Positions 12,201 through 45,709 of a stretch of 64,000 bases of DNA are shown piece after piece (position 1 is the stretch's first letter; every line of letters starts with the position of its first letter). A program made the translations under genes and the position numbers. Where the stretch lies: assembly GCF_021018895.1 (NCBI RefSeq), contig NC_079384.1, positions 14,275,140-14,339,139 of the forward strand, read 5' to 3'. Under the pieces are notes generated by a model. That model saw only the letters and a list, made by a program, of their open reading frames with translations, did not search any database and had not been told where the DNA came from. This DNA comes from Seriola aureovittata (lineage: Eukaryota > Chordata > Actinopteri > Carangiformes > Carangidae).

Positions 12201-13039
12201 ACAATAGCTTTGCCGGTTAAAAGGATAAAAAAAGTCCTTATCGGCAGCGCAGGCCGTCTATTGTTAGAAACTAATGACAACAGGTTGGAGCCTCTCCAAA
12301 CTGTTTTCACAGTCATGTTAAACGGTCCGCTCTGCAGGGTTAAAACACAGCTGATGTCCCAACAACAGCATGAATCCCGGCTCAACAGGCTCACGTGGTT
12401 GTGCTTTGACCTGACTGCTCTCTAGTGGCCAACCTGAGATTTCCCACTGTGATTTTATGCCCTGAACCCAGCCCCTGTGTGTGCCTCTAATACAGTGATT
12501 CAAGTTTGAGGTATTTATTAAACTAAACCAAGATCTTTCGAAATCCAATATCATTTCAATCATACAAACAGGATTTGCAGGTTGGTGTTGGAGAATTCTT
12601 TAAAACTGTAGCATGTGATGTGATGATGAGACACTGGGGCTGAAACAAGTAGTGGATTGATCAATTAGTCGAGACATGTACAGGTTGTAGCTTTTCAAAC
12701 GGCAGGATCATATATGATATTAAAATGCATATTTTTGTGTTTTGAACCTTTTTCCAACATTTTTTGCTTTTGAATCAAGACGATAATCATAAGTCGCAGC
12801 GCTTGACGACACCCTGGGTTTTGAAAGAGAAACAGATGCTCGTGTCTCTAATGTGAGACATAACTTGACTAAGACTAAACATAACGGCGCCGTGTCATGT
12901 CCTTTTTGCCAGTCTGTAGCCGTCACATGACGTCCTTCATGATAACCACAACACATTCACTCATACCAGACACTGTGGTGCCATCGATAAAGACTCGACT
13001 GAATACTGAACACGTCTCTCTGCGCTTGTGTTTTCACGT

Positions 13040-13178
13040 TGTGCAGGAGGCGGGTGGTGCAGATTCCCTCGGCCCTGAGGTTGGTGATGTCTTGGTGGAG
13101 GTCGGGCCGCTCCTGCAGACGGCACAGTTGGACACGCTTGGCATGCTGGGAGTCTGCTTCTTCAGCTTCACCCGAGCT
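13040..13178 (-). other. isolated coding-like segment, unidentified (possible exon relic)
   Basis: On the minus strand one frame reads AEEADSQHAKRVQLCRLQER, then PDLHQDITNLRAEGICTTRL and LHN, just before a GTGAAA donor-like site. It is GC-rich and codon-like inside AT-rich DNA. A GTTGTAG acceptor-like site lies at its 5' end, next to an (AC)16 tract. No neighbouring exon could be chained to it. I do not recognise the protein. It may be a stray exon, a decayed gene piece or chance. Confidence 0.3.
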
Positions 13179-13193
13179 ACAACCCTCATCAGT

Positions 13194-13194
<1 letters not shown>

Positions 13195-13226
<32 letters not shown>
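13195..13226. repeat. (AC)16 microsatellite
   Basis: Sixteen uninterrupted AC units, then GCACAC. Confidence 0.95.
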
Positions 13227-13232
<6 letters not shown>

Positions 13233-13849
13233 TAACAGAAGCAGATATATGTGGTGAATTCAGCAGGTAAAATGTCTTGATTTTAATTCAAGCTCCAGAT
13301 CCTGCATACAAAATCTTTTACTCCGTTAGATTGTTTATATATTAAGACTTGGCGTCGTTACACTGTGGATTTCTGGTTTTGTATTACTGACTACAAGCAG
13401 TTTAAAAATATCTACTTCTACTATTGTACATACATCTCTACAGGTACATGTTGCATGTATAAAAAGCAATAGAGACTTCATCAGTGAGTGTCCCTGATGG
13501 TTAACAGATGGGTGTGGTGAAGCATTACGATTCCTCAAAGAGCCTTAATAATAGTTTTTAAGAGCTCGTCGAGTGTTTACAGCTCTGCCCGCAGTGGTAA
13601 TCAAAGTTCAACTGTACAGCGTCTATGTGTTATTATCTTTGTAAATTAAAGGATGATGTGGTGAGTTTTTAAAAACGACTTCAAATGTGTGAGTTTTAAT
13701 TTAGTGCAATGGGCGATTTTTACCCTCGTCGTCGTAGCAACATATTATTTTAAAAGTGTAGATCATATTGGAATACAGACGCCAAAGAATCCTGTTTTAA
13801 AGCTGGATATAATCAATATTTTTGCTATAAAATGTGAGTGTGAAAGGGG

Positions 13850-14135
13850 TCGCTCATAGTAGTCTGTAGTTCCTCTCTGCTTTTTAGCATCTTTCAGCTC
13901 ATTGTTTTGGTTTTCCAGCCATGAAACTTTACTGTTTTGGTTCCCACAGGTCTCTATTTATTGAAAAGGCTCTAAAACCAAATCAATCACTCTAAATGTT
14001 GCTGTATAAATAGATAAATAGGCAACTCTTTTCATAACAAGTTCACCATAACAACTTAAAACATATGTCTTTGTTTACAGTTTCTTTGCTGCCCCCAAGT
14101 GGCCAAAAAGTCAGTTATTGCAGGTTTAAAGCAAC
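13850..14135 (-). repeat. internally deleted copy of the dispersed repeat family
   Basis: Read on the minus strand it begins with TTTTTGGCCACTTGGGGGCA, as in the 56-kb copy, and ends with AAAACAATGAGCTGAAAGAT, as that copy does. The middle is missing. It lies head-to-head with the next copy. Confidence 0.6.
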
Positions 14136-14154
14136 AGGAAATACTTTTTGAATA

Positions 14155-14665
14155 AGCAGTACATTCCAGTGTCAGGTAAACTTAATTTCATTTTACATCC
14201 TCAAAAAGTCATCTATACAGAAAGATATACAGTTGATAAGGCAAACTCGTTAGCAAACAGTTGTTTATTTACACATCCAGAAGTTACAGAGCAATGTTAT
14301 CGTTCATTTGCAGTCGTTTGTTTCTACCTGATGAATTTAAGTCCAACATTCACTCACTCTGGTTTTAGCCTCAAACTCCCGAGGGGAAATATCTTGCTCT
14401 TTAGCTGCTAAATGCTCCACAAGCTGGTGATCACGCTTGTTGTCTGGTGCTGGACAGGTGGAGTCACTGGCTTTTCTTTTAGAGAAAAGAGAGAGTTAAT
14501 CAAGATGGTGAAGTTGTGAACGTGAGACTTAAAAACTGAGCTGAAACTCGCTATAGAGCTCTGTATCTGATGCTGCAGATTCATTACTACAAGCAAGACT
14601 TTCACATTGTCATTTGTTACATTGTTATAAAAACATATTGATTATAGCTGCTTTAAAGTTCCTGA
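14155..14665 (+). repeat. copy of the dispersed repeat family
   Basis: It contains ACACATCCAGAAGTTACAGA, GAGGGGAAATATCTTGCTCT and TTTAGCTGCTAAATGCTCCA in the order seen at 50.2-50.7 and 56.0-56.6 kb. Confidence 0.7.
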
Positions 14666-15592
14666 AGACATTTATAATACTTATATATTTATGATTTGGA
14701 AAAGCAGGTATTATTCAGGTATTATTTAGTGAGTCAAGAACTCAGCTAATCTGCTTCATCAGGACTGTGGGTGTGATTTGATTAAACTTGAGTTGTAGCA
14801 CATACTGTTATCTGCTCGGCCTCGACACTGACGCTTTCATCTCCTTATCAAGAGTTTAAAACCTGACAACAGTGGGGAAATGATCAGATGTAGATAAGAA
14901 CAGCAGGAAGTAACTGGGAGGGAAAAATGTCGACGTGTGTGACAACAAACATCTGGTGTACATAAGATACAGTAGTTTGATTTTTCTGATTGAGTGCACT
15001 GATAGAAATTCATCAACACTGTGTTAAAATATTGTGTTGTAGCAGCACGGTTACATCTGATAAAGATTAGATAAGCATTTCCAGAGCTACAACAAGTCAC
15101 TTAATCAGCTTGACTGACAAAAAAAAAAAAGAAAAATTGCAAATAATTTGAGATCTGATTGTTTACATGATTTCACAATCAGGACAAAATTTGCTGATTC
15201 CGGCTTCACAAATGGGAAGATTTTCCACTTTTCTCTGTTTAATATTATTTGAAATTTTGTGTTGGACCTCAGAACCTGAGAAACTGACATTTTATTGACG
15301 AAAGGATTCATCGATCAAAACCAATAAGTGTTTTAAAAATATTTTAATGTCAGTATTTCATTCGCAGTTGTCTTTGTCTTCTAGATTTTGTGGTTAAGAT
15401 TTGGTCCAAGTAGCATAAAGTCATCACCAATAACAAAACGTAAACCAGACCTATTCTAGTAGCTCTTTGGTCAAACTGCTTCAAACCTGAATCCATCCTT
15501 AAAAAGAGTCTGATCAGGATTGACTGATATGGAAACAAATTTCTCACAAAACTAACGTTTTCAGTTGATACTCTGTTTTGTTAAATCTAATA

Positions 15593-16545
15593 TTTATTTG
15601 TTTTTCTCTAAATTAAATGCAAAGTATTCACAGTAAAGATCGATCAACAGACGTACAGTATTTTCCAGCCCTGGTTTGAAAGCTGTAAGAAAGAAAAACA
15701 AATCACAGTTGAATATTGGTTTGCAAAGTTTTAATGAGACAAAAACTGAAAACAATAAATTACAAGAAATCTGGATAAATAAATATTTAGCTATTTATGC
15801 ATTGCCTTCATGTCCATTAACAGTGCTTCGACAAAAGAGCAACAGCAGTAAGAAAACAGGCTTAGAAAAAAAAAGCTTTTATATGGCAACAAACTAAACA
15901 CTGAAGTCCAGAGGCCAGTGACCCAGACAAGGACTAAGACCAGACCAAACTAAGAAGTTTTTCCAGTAGATATCTTCATTACAGTTCAGTCCAGGACCAG
16001 GTTTAATCCATATCTGGGAAACAGCTCAGCTGATCAAAACAGAGATTGGTTGTAAACTAACTAAAATATACAATTTTAGAAAAGTATCTGAATCACAATA
16101 ATGTCCAGTATATGATTCTTACTGTAACTGTCCAGCATTTCCATCACAATAGTTTTTTCCTCACCCTTATTTAGGTTTCAGTGTTACACACTGATTACAT
16201 TTCCAATCTGAATGAAAACATTTCTCGCTCTCTTCTTCATGTTTTCACTCCAGTGAAATGTGTGAGAAGCTGAGGCTCAGTGTATCAAATAGTCTGTATG
16301 AAGTGATTTAAAAAAAAAAAAGGTCTATGATTGAATTATTTCATCTGTAGATGGAAAATGAAACTTTCAACAGAAGGTCAAACCTGTAAAGAGAGGGTTG
16401 TCAAAATAAGAGCCTCTTTAAAAGCTGAATCCTCTGTAGCAGGTCCAAGTGTCTGCAGCAGCAGGAATATCAGGTCCACGTCCAGCCTGCTGCTTTGGTG
16501 AGTCAAAACTGTACTTGTCGTTTCAATGTTGAATCCTCAGCAGCT
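15593..16545 (-). other. putative cyth1 3' UTR
   Basis: The nearest clear minus-strand AATAAA downstream of the cyth1 stop is at 15593-15598. That gives a 3' UTR of roughly 0.95 kb. The extent is inferred only. Confidence 0.4.
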
Positions 16546-37272
<20,727 letters not shown>

Positions 37273-37865
37273 CACAACACTGTGAATTCAGGAGTTTGTG
37301 ACAAAACAAGCGTTTCAGGCTAACAGTACCCTCTCAGCATCTCTGTTCTTTTACTCCCCCTTAAGACGGCGTCATACTTGACTAAAAGAAGACCGAAGCA
37401 GCCGCAGGCTCCAGCTCTGGTCACAGGGAGAAGCTTGATTGAATAAGCCGAGCTTCAGCGTTTTCTCCTCCGACTGCCACCAGACTCTGACAGACTCTCA
37501 GAAAAAAAACACTCTCCACTCTCACTCTCTCTCCTCCCTCCTGCCTCATGTTCGCACACTTGACCTCACTCCTGAATTCAGCCTCACACACTCCACACTA
37601 CCACTACTGTTCACACAAAAAACCTGTCACTTTGACACACTTGTTGATGGATGTCTGTGAAGTGACAAAAAAAAAAAACATTCTCCACATAAAAATACTC
37701 ATAAATACACACATAAAAGAACAGACATACTGCATATAGACACACACCCACTGCTGTGTTATTTTGAACAGTTGTTGATGTATTCTTGGAAGTGATGACA
37801 AATGCACACACACATGCACGCAACCTCGTATCCTCCTGCTTCACACCCCCATACACACAGACACG

Positions 37866-37870
<5 letters not shown>

Positions 37871-37934
<64 letters not shown>
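37871..37934. repeat. (AC)n microsatellite, one interruption
   Basis: AC units with a single AT at 37901-37902. Confidence 0.95.
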
Positions 37935-37936
<2 letters not shown>

Positions 37937-39379
37937 GAGCCCAGTTTAATTTAGTCAGAGCTGAGCAAACACACACTCATTCAAACGCAGACACTTGCTT
38001 CATATCACATATATTCATACGCTTAAGTGAGAAAAAGTAGTAACAGTGCAGTTTAAAGAAACTCATTGACAAGCAAAAGTCCTTCAATGAAAATGTATGT
38101 GAACGTATTTGTATTTAATTTAAGTTCAATTTTATGTGAATTTGTCATCAAGAAGTTCAGTACAAACATTAAACAGTATAGATGGACCCTATAGAGAAAG
38201 AAACAATCAATTATCAGTTAGTATCACTAGTAGAAAAACATACTGCTGTATATACTATATATGCTGTATAATCTTAATACTTTCTTGACCAGTGTAGCTG
38301 ATTCTGATTCAAGTGACATGTAACAAAAACAAAAAAAAAAATTCAACCTACTGCAGTTAAAGATCTTAATAATAGCAGCAGGAGCAGTAATGATACCCGT
38401 GGTAGCCTTCAATATAAAAGTAGCAGCGGCCGACTGGGCACGTTAGGCAACTGTCCCGCAGCCCCATAAACCCAAAAGCCCCAAGGCTCACTGTGTGTCA
38501 GCTGGTTTGTGGTCACTTGACTGATTTTTTTAAATTATTTTTATTTTTTATCGGAAGCATGCAGCACTACCGTATCAACTGACATGACAAGAGAGGGCCT
38601 TGATGTGGGTCCTTTGTTTTATTTTCTAGTCATAAGGCCTCCTCTTGAAGAGGGTCCCTTTGTCTTTCAGTGTTATATTGAAAATACCACACACCACACC
38701 AGGGTCCAGGCAGTATTCAATTATAGAAACACCATAAACAATGAGGAGAGAGTGGGAGGAATGTTAATTCAGCCATGGCAGTAGCATTTTTATCATCTTT
38801 TTTAACAGCAAGTTTTTTACTTTGAGAATGCGCAGACAACAAGGAGCCGACTGGAGTGAGCTTCAATACAAGTCCATCAAATTTAAAACATATTGCACAG
38901 CTCTTCCCCAGTACACAGTGCTTTATTTAAGGTCAATGATATTTCCTAAATAGTATTCTGAAGAGGGAGCAGTAATGTCAACAGTAGCCATTTAGTTAAC
39001 AGCAGTGGCAGTAGAAGAAGCAGTAACTATGATGGAGGGTTTCCCATCATGATCTTCATGTCATGTATAACAACTCACTATTTAAAAGGTGTGAAGAATG
39101 CCAGCAGTTGTTAGAGAGGCTCATCTATAGGCCTGCGTACAGCTTCTAGAGCTAAATATATTCTGCATCTGCCATAAAGGACCAGTGCCACTATTCAGGC
39201 AAACACTGTGTGTGAGTGAGTGTGGAAACATTTCCCCCCTTCTGATACAACTTCCCTTTTAGTTCTTTGAATTTCTCCGCTGCCCCCCCACACCTTCACA
39301 TGCGTTACATTTCCCATGAGCATCACTGATTTCTCGCTTTCTCTTTAACTCATTAAATCTATTTGTGTCTTTGATCCTC

Positions 39380-39410
39380 GCCCCCCCCCCACCCCCCCCC
39401 CACCGCCCCC
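39380..39410 (-). repeat. C-run (G-run on minus strand), possible quadruplex
   Basis: Two runs of ten or eleven cytosines and a shorter one, separated by single A or G bases. Confidence 0.7.
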
Positions 39411-40556
39411 TTCCCTCTCTGTAGAGCCGACCTCTTTCCGTTGCACTTGACCCTTTCCACTCTCGAACTTTTTCAGCCACTTTTCAGTCCACAGTGTTTT
39501 CATCTTTCCCTTTCCCAGAGCGTCTGTTCTTTCTGTCTCTAGGTGAAAACAACAATTATACAAAACTACACATAGTATTATTTTATTATGACAAATGTAA
39601 CAAAATTAAATAGATGTAAAAAATTATATTTATGTGCAGTTTTAGAAGATGAACTTACATCTTGCATTTGAGATCATGACCATAATGTTTCCCTAATCTC
39701 ACAAACAAGATGCATTTTGTAGCTTTATAAGTTTCAAACTCAAAAATATGATACAGAGCTTCAGTGAGGTCCAAAAGTATTTGACCAGGCTACTTTCCCA
39801 TCAACTTAAATGGGAGGAGTTTTAGACCCCACTGTATATTTATAAAAATACATATATCTAGTGTCACAGGTGGCAGGTGGTGCTGACAAACAGAGGAAGA
39901 GTAGGTGGAACGATGTAAGTAGCTCCAGTGAACTTTCATGTGATTTGCATATGAAATTTAAAAAAAGAGAGAGAGGAAGTGTGTTTCCACAGCATCAGGC
40001 TTCATCAGTGATGCTGACAAACTGCACACAAAAGGACCTTTCCGATATATTTAGATGATATATGCAGTTGGGTTAAAGTTCCTTGTGTTGCACCGTCTTC
40101 TGCTGCTCATTATTTAAGCTGATGCAGGAGGCAGCTTCTGTTTCACTGAGTGGGAAGTGATATCAAAATGTATAAAAATATACATGTATAATCCCCTGTT
40201 TAAAAAAATATCTTTCTGGCCCACAGCCACACTATTTTGGTCCACTATCACAGTTCTCATAGTGTCAATTTTACACTGTTTTCATGTGAAAAAGCTCTAA
40301 ACACCAACCATCATTATAAAGTATCAGACAGTCACAGCTGCCAAGGGTTGGTTGAGACAAAAAACAGAGTTAAAAGAGAATGAATGTTACATTCATCAGG
40401 TGCAAACATGACTCCAAATGAATGATAATGTTGCTTCGTAGCTGCTGGACGTGTAAATAAGTAACTGTTTGCTAACACGCCGTATTAACTGAAAAGTAGA
40501 GGTGGGCAGGTCGAGCCCTAAAATATCAATACTACTCACACAAAATCTTGTTTGGG

Positions 40557-40670
40557 AACCAACCAACCGACCAACCAACCAACCAACCAACCAACCAGAA
40601 ACAAACAAACAAACAAACAAACAAACAAACAAACAAACAAACAAACAAACAAACAAACAAACAAACAAAC
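40557..40670. repeat. compound (AACC)n(AAAC)n tetranucleotide tract
   Basis: About ten AACC units with one variant, then about eighteen perfect AAAC units. The switch happens at a single 'gaa'. One unit type probably arose from the other by a point change followed by slippage. Confidence 0.95.
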
Positions 40671-42219
40671 ATATTCCTCATGTAAGATCTCTAAGAAATC
40701 CCTCATGTTTGGTAAGTTATTTGGTGGTAGTTAAAATATATTCAGAAGTAACATTCCCCTCATAAATCATATATAACATATTTATCTCCCTTGCTTGTTA
40801 GTAAATAGCTATTTTTAACAATGAAAAGTAATATGGGGATTTATGGCCACAGTATTATGCATAAAATTTGTGGTATCGTCTGCCTCTATTTAAAAGGTGA
40901 TGTTGACATACCCTGTTTTCTTTAAAACTAATTTATTCAGTTAGTAATAATAAAATGGGAATATGCAGTTCAGCTAATCATGTACTATATTAAACATACC
41001 ATTTAATGTACAGTACCAGAGTTAGCTAACATTTCACTGAAAAACACAAATGTAAGTGTGAAGTTTTTGCCACTAGCTTGGCTAAAATGAATCAGATAAC
41101 AGGGGAGAAGTTGTCTGCCATGGAGTCTGGTGAGAGGAATTCAGTTAAAAGACAAGGTCGAAACAAGAATGTAAACTCTCAAAGAATGCTAAACATGATG
41201 CGCATTTTTTCAGGTTTAAGATAACCCATTAGACTGATTTCCAGGCTCATGAACTGCTGCCCACATCTCATATTTTCATATGAGTCAAATAAAGTGAATT
41301 AAACTGATACACAGGAGATCAAGTGTATTTTCACCAACAGATATTTGAGAAAAAGGTTTGAAAACCATCCTTCTAAGTTTCAATAACTGAGAGCTAAAAT
41401 TATGATAACTTATTACACATTTTAGATAATATTGCTTTAGTGTTCAAGGGAGAACATTTCACTTTTCAAAGCAATGAGAGGACTGATGCTTTCAAAAGAG
41501 GAGATTTGATTGTAGTATTTGATGCAGCACAGAGTGTCCTGACCTGAAGGTATCTAACAGAATAAACTTTTGGCTAGGAAAAATATCTCAAACAATTTAA
41601 CAAGTGAGGCAAAGCATCACTGAATAGGCCTTTGAAACATCTTAAGTGTTTTCTATTACGTTGAGTCATGTGTTTTTTTTTCAAGACAATATAAAGAAAA
41701 GAGGATTAGAGGCAAAGGACCTTGTAAGAGAAAAATGGAACCCAAAAACATTACATAGAAAAAGACAATAATTTAGTTCCATGGTAATCCATTAGATTGA
41801 CGTGCATTAAAAGTCCAGATCTGGTGATGAGAGGAACTAGACTGTTGCAGTTGGATCACTAACAACACAAAATCATCCAATTTGTGTGTCACATTTAAAT
41901 TATTGACCTTTTATTGTGTGAATTCCTTAGGTGTTGTGAGTGTGGTGATGCATCCTTGAGCTATGACTCCACACGACAGTCAGACTCACAAGTTAAGGAA
42001 AATTCAGCTCAGTTATCTGGAGACGTCAATGTAATGTGGGGAGTTTCTTTCTGTGACAGCTGCTTCAGTCATGATTCACATTAGTAACATCTCTTAAGAA
42101 TGACTGTGCTCCTTGTTTAAACCCCTGAGAACTGCAGCAAATGTGGCGTAGAGATTGTGGGTGGGATCAGCCACGTGTTGTATACATCACAACTTTATTA
42201 TCAGTTAAGTGTTTTTAAC

Positions 42220-42430
42220 CAACAACGCTCTGGGGATGGAAATGTTGGTCGGACTGTCCACCACTGCGATCCAGACTGAAATATCTCAACATCTGAGGGA
42301 TGGACAGCCATGAATTTTTGTACAGGCATTCATGGTCCCCAGAGGATGAATCTTAATGACTTCCTCTGAGTTCTTGCGCCACCATGTTTAATTACTGAGT
42401 GGACTGCTGTGAAAGGTTGGTCAAGACATT
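42220..42430 (+). repeat. dispersed repeat, plus copy
   Basis: 'ctctggggatggaaatgttg', 'actgaaatatctcaacatct', 'gaatttttgtacaggcattc' and 'atggtccccagaggatgaat' occur in series, a common percomorph repeat. A shorter piece repeats at 42848-42885. Confidence 0.65.
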
Positions 42431-44879
42431 AAGTAGGTTTCTATCCACCTGTTTTTACACATTTTTTCAATTTGTACATAAGAAAAAACCCTGAGTGGAA
42501 ACTGCTCGAAATATCACCAAAGAAAAATGTAATCCTTATTTTATCCTTGGCTGAGGTGGAAAAGTTATCGTGTCCATAGAAGCAAAATGTGACCAAGTTC
42601 AACAGGCTCAGCAAGTAAAATCATGACATATATGAGGCATGTGACTGAGCTAAGGACTACAAATGGAGGTAGACGATGAACCACTGTTTGTGGTTTTACT
42701 GGCACTCTTTTAGTTATGTCAACTTGTTGTATCCTCTTCTTCTACCATGGTTCAATGGCACCCGATGTATTAATTCACATTTTCTTTCGCGGATTTTTCT
42801 CAAAATTCGGTTAAAATTAGCACTACGTTTGGATGAAAACCGGTTAGTCATGGTCCCCAGAGGATGAGTTGTAAAGACTTTTCATCTTTTTTGCTCCTGT
42901 AATTATGGAGCAAACGGCAACAACCTGAGATCTGTCTCAGCTGTGTCTAACTTTTTTCAAGGGTTATGATTTTTTTCTGGATTTCTTGAGTTTTTCTTCT
43001 TGTTATTGTTGCATTACCTTGTATTATACTGTGCTATGCTGTATCTTTTCTTGTAATTAAATGCGCTACATTAATATAACTGCCGTACCTTCCTGTTTGA
43101 AAGCGTGGGGTCAGATAAGCAGAAGAAACCTGGTTTTGAAGAAGCTGCTGTGTCCTCTGGTGGCCACTGGGCGGCATCAAAACTACAAGGGACGGTGTTT
43201 GTGCAAATGTATGAATTACTTACACCAGGAACATAACAGTGCAGCTATACTGGACCAAATTTGATTGATATGCTTTTATGTCAGCAGGTTAGAAAGACAA
43301 CCGATGTTTAGTACGGGAATATGAATCCTGTGAGTTTGAAATGAGCTTTAAATCTCTGCTGTATGAATTATGCTTTTTGTGGGGAATATTTTGGAAGACT
43401 CAGCCTTCTGATCATGTATTAGTTTAATTTAAATTGATAATTCTCACTGTCACTGTCCTCAAACTCTTTATGCCATAAAATGTACCCGTGTCCATTATTA
43501 CTTGTAAGTATTTTAGCAAAAACTTTGACCATGTCATCTCAAATCATTGTACATCTCTATCATTCAAAAGTCTATTGTTTTTACCAATAGCCTCATTAAC
43601 TGCATCATTGTCTTGCTATTGCCACGGTATATATAGAAAAATAAAATATCTTTAAACCATTAAATATAACTCTTTAAAGTCTTTAAAGTTATTTTGATGT
43701 TAAGGTGTTAAATGGTCAAATTCCTCCTTTTCTGCGTCATGTGGCTCCACTTCACTATTTAAAAGGTGTCACCACCCAGTAATACAACATCATACTCACT
43801 TCATCTCCTCATTCAGCTCATCAGAAGCATGTCACCAGATATATCAGCGGGTAAAAAGCCATATATTTATAAATACAGGGGAGTAATTGTCATAAAGACT
43901 TTCTGCTGCCTTTGGTCAAACATTATGTAGTTAATGGTTTACTTTTTTTTTTTTTTAGGTTCACGATTCATTTGTTCACAATTGTTGCGCTTGTTTGGAT
44001 GAAAACTTCCTGTCTGCCGTCTCTGTCTTGGGCAACCAAGATTGCAAATCAGAGGTTGCAGCAACGCTTCAAGGACCTCACGTAATCAAGAGTTTCCCAA
44101 CTGGTTTCATACACAAAGGGAGAAGTCAAAAACATATTAAGAGAAGTGACAAAGGGCAGCCGTCGACACCCTGCATCAGTCCACTTCACCTAAATATACT
44201 TCTGATTTAATTTACACTCTCCCTCATGACAACAACGACCTGACCTCAGAGTGTCCAAATTAAAGCTCCATGTAGGAAGAAGTGAATTCCCCTCTGACAC
44301 CGGATGATTATTATGATCCTGTTTGACATTACTGAGGAGAGTATGAACAGAGATGACAAAACCGCCCGGTCTGGGCTCAGCCTGCACATTTCTCAAATAT
44401 TTTCCTAGTTGAGTCGATTACCACATCTATTTAAGCGTATTTGTCTGCCCTGCTCCCAACACAGCCTCTCCACTCCGCTCTCACATCCAAAGTGAGAAAT
44501 TAACAGCATCCAAATGAAGGTCAAGTTCAAATGCTTAACATACCAATATGATACAAGTTTGGAGGTCAAATCTGACATGCCACGAAATGTGAAAAATTAA
44601 GAAACTGTCCTCCAGAGGATTTGTTTTATGGGCAGGAACTTTTTATTACTGCAAGTCATTAAGGATTGTAGTGGTTGTTATTGTGCAGATTTAAAATAAA
44701 CAAGACATTAAGGAATGAATAATTATATAAGTACAGCATTTATATTACTTTTATTGTTATTATTTATACACCATACAATAGTGGAATAATCCAATGTATT
44801 TTTTAAACTCGTCTCATCACTATCAAATGTTATTTCTTACTGCTTCTTTTCACAATAAGAGTTCATTGTATATGCCAGC

Positions 44880-45460
44880 TAGAGGCATGGCTCTGTGGCC
44901 TGTCACGCCACTATATTGTATATATAATAATGTATAATGCACTATGTTCATCATGATTTGATTGTCAATCATGATTGTTCACTAAATGCTTTCAAAGCGA
45001 AGCTGCAGCCAATCACGTGCTGCCTCTTGCATGCAATAAGAGATTGCAACATCACTTCAAGTTAAATACTACTGTTTAGCAAGTATAATGTTCACTGTGT
45101 CTTAGTTTATCAACATGCTAACATTTGGTAATTAGCATTTAAGTACAGCTGATGAGAATGTCATTTGTTTTTAAGGCTTAGGTTTTAAAGTATTGGACAT
45201 GTTGAAATATTGACTTTACAAAAGCAGAGGATCACCTGAGGTGATACAATTCATCCTAATAAATGTTTTGGTTTGAAACCACAAATGTCAACCTCATGGT
45301 GGCGCTAGAGGAATAGTCAGGGGATCACCAAATCATTATGATCTTTGCCTGGGGACCATAAATGCTTGTAAAAAAAAAAAAAAAAAATCAAGGCAAACAG
45401 TCGAACGGTATTTCAGTCTGGATGTGACGGACAGACTGACACTGCCATCCCCACAGCTGC
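44880..45460 (-). repeat. dispersed repeat, longer minus copy
   Basis: In reverse it reads AGACTGAAATACCGTTCGAC, then TTATGGTCCCCAGGCAAAGA, GCGCCACCATGAGGTTGACA and AATGCTAATTACCAAATGTT. This is the same element as the 42-kb copy but extends further 3'. Confidence 0.65.
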
Positions 45461-45709
45461 AAACATGACGAGCAATAATCTCTTATTGTAAAAAGGAAGC
45501 AGTGTGAAGTAACATCTCATAATAAAAACAAATGTCTGCATTGATAGTATTACTTTCATGATGTGCTATTGTAGTTATTTTGGGTCTTTTGGAGTGAATG
45601 CGATCCCCAAAAAAAAACCAAAGCCTGCATCACTTCACCTCAAAACCCAAAACGCACCAACATTCAAATGACTCACACAGCCAGCGCTGATTCTTTCAAA
45701 CGTGTGGTT

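Larger units (their letters stand above)
8414..15592. other. intergenic interval between pgs1 and cyth1
   Basis: Mostly AT-rich with no complete gene. Contents: an ATTAAT-type repeat fragment (about 8500-8745), (CA)12 at 8951-8974, a G-run at 9253-9280, three imperfect CTTTCCGA units at 10157-10200, a coding-like segment at 13040-13178 beside an (AC)16 tract, and two copies of a dispersed repeat at 13850-14665. In human, DNAH17 lies between PGS1 and CYTH1. Nothing recognisable as a dynein heavy chain was seen here. Confidence 0.65.
37273..45709. other. intergenic interval between cyth1 and timp2
   Basis: No gene was recognised; USP36, which sits here in human, is absent. Contents: (AC)n at 37871-37934, a C-run at 39380-39410, a compound (AACC)n(AAAC)n tract at 40557-40670, and two copies of an 'agactgaaatatctcaacat' repeat (42220-42430 plus, 44880-45460 minus). 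The rest is AT-rich. Confidence 0.65.
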
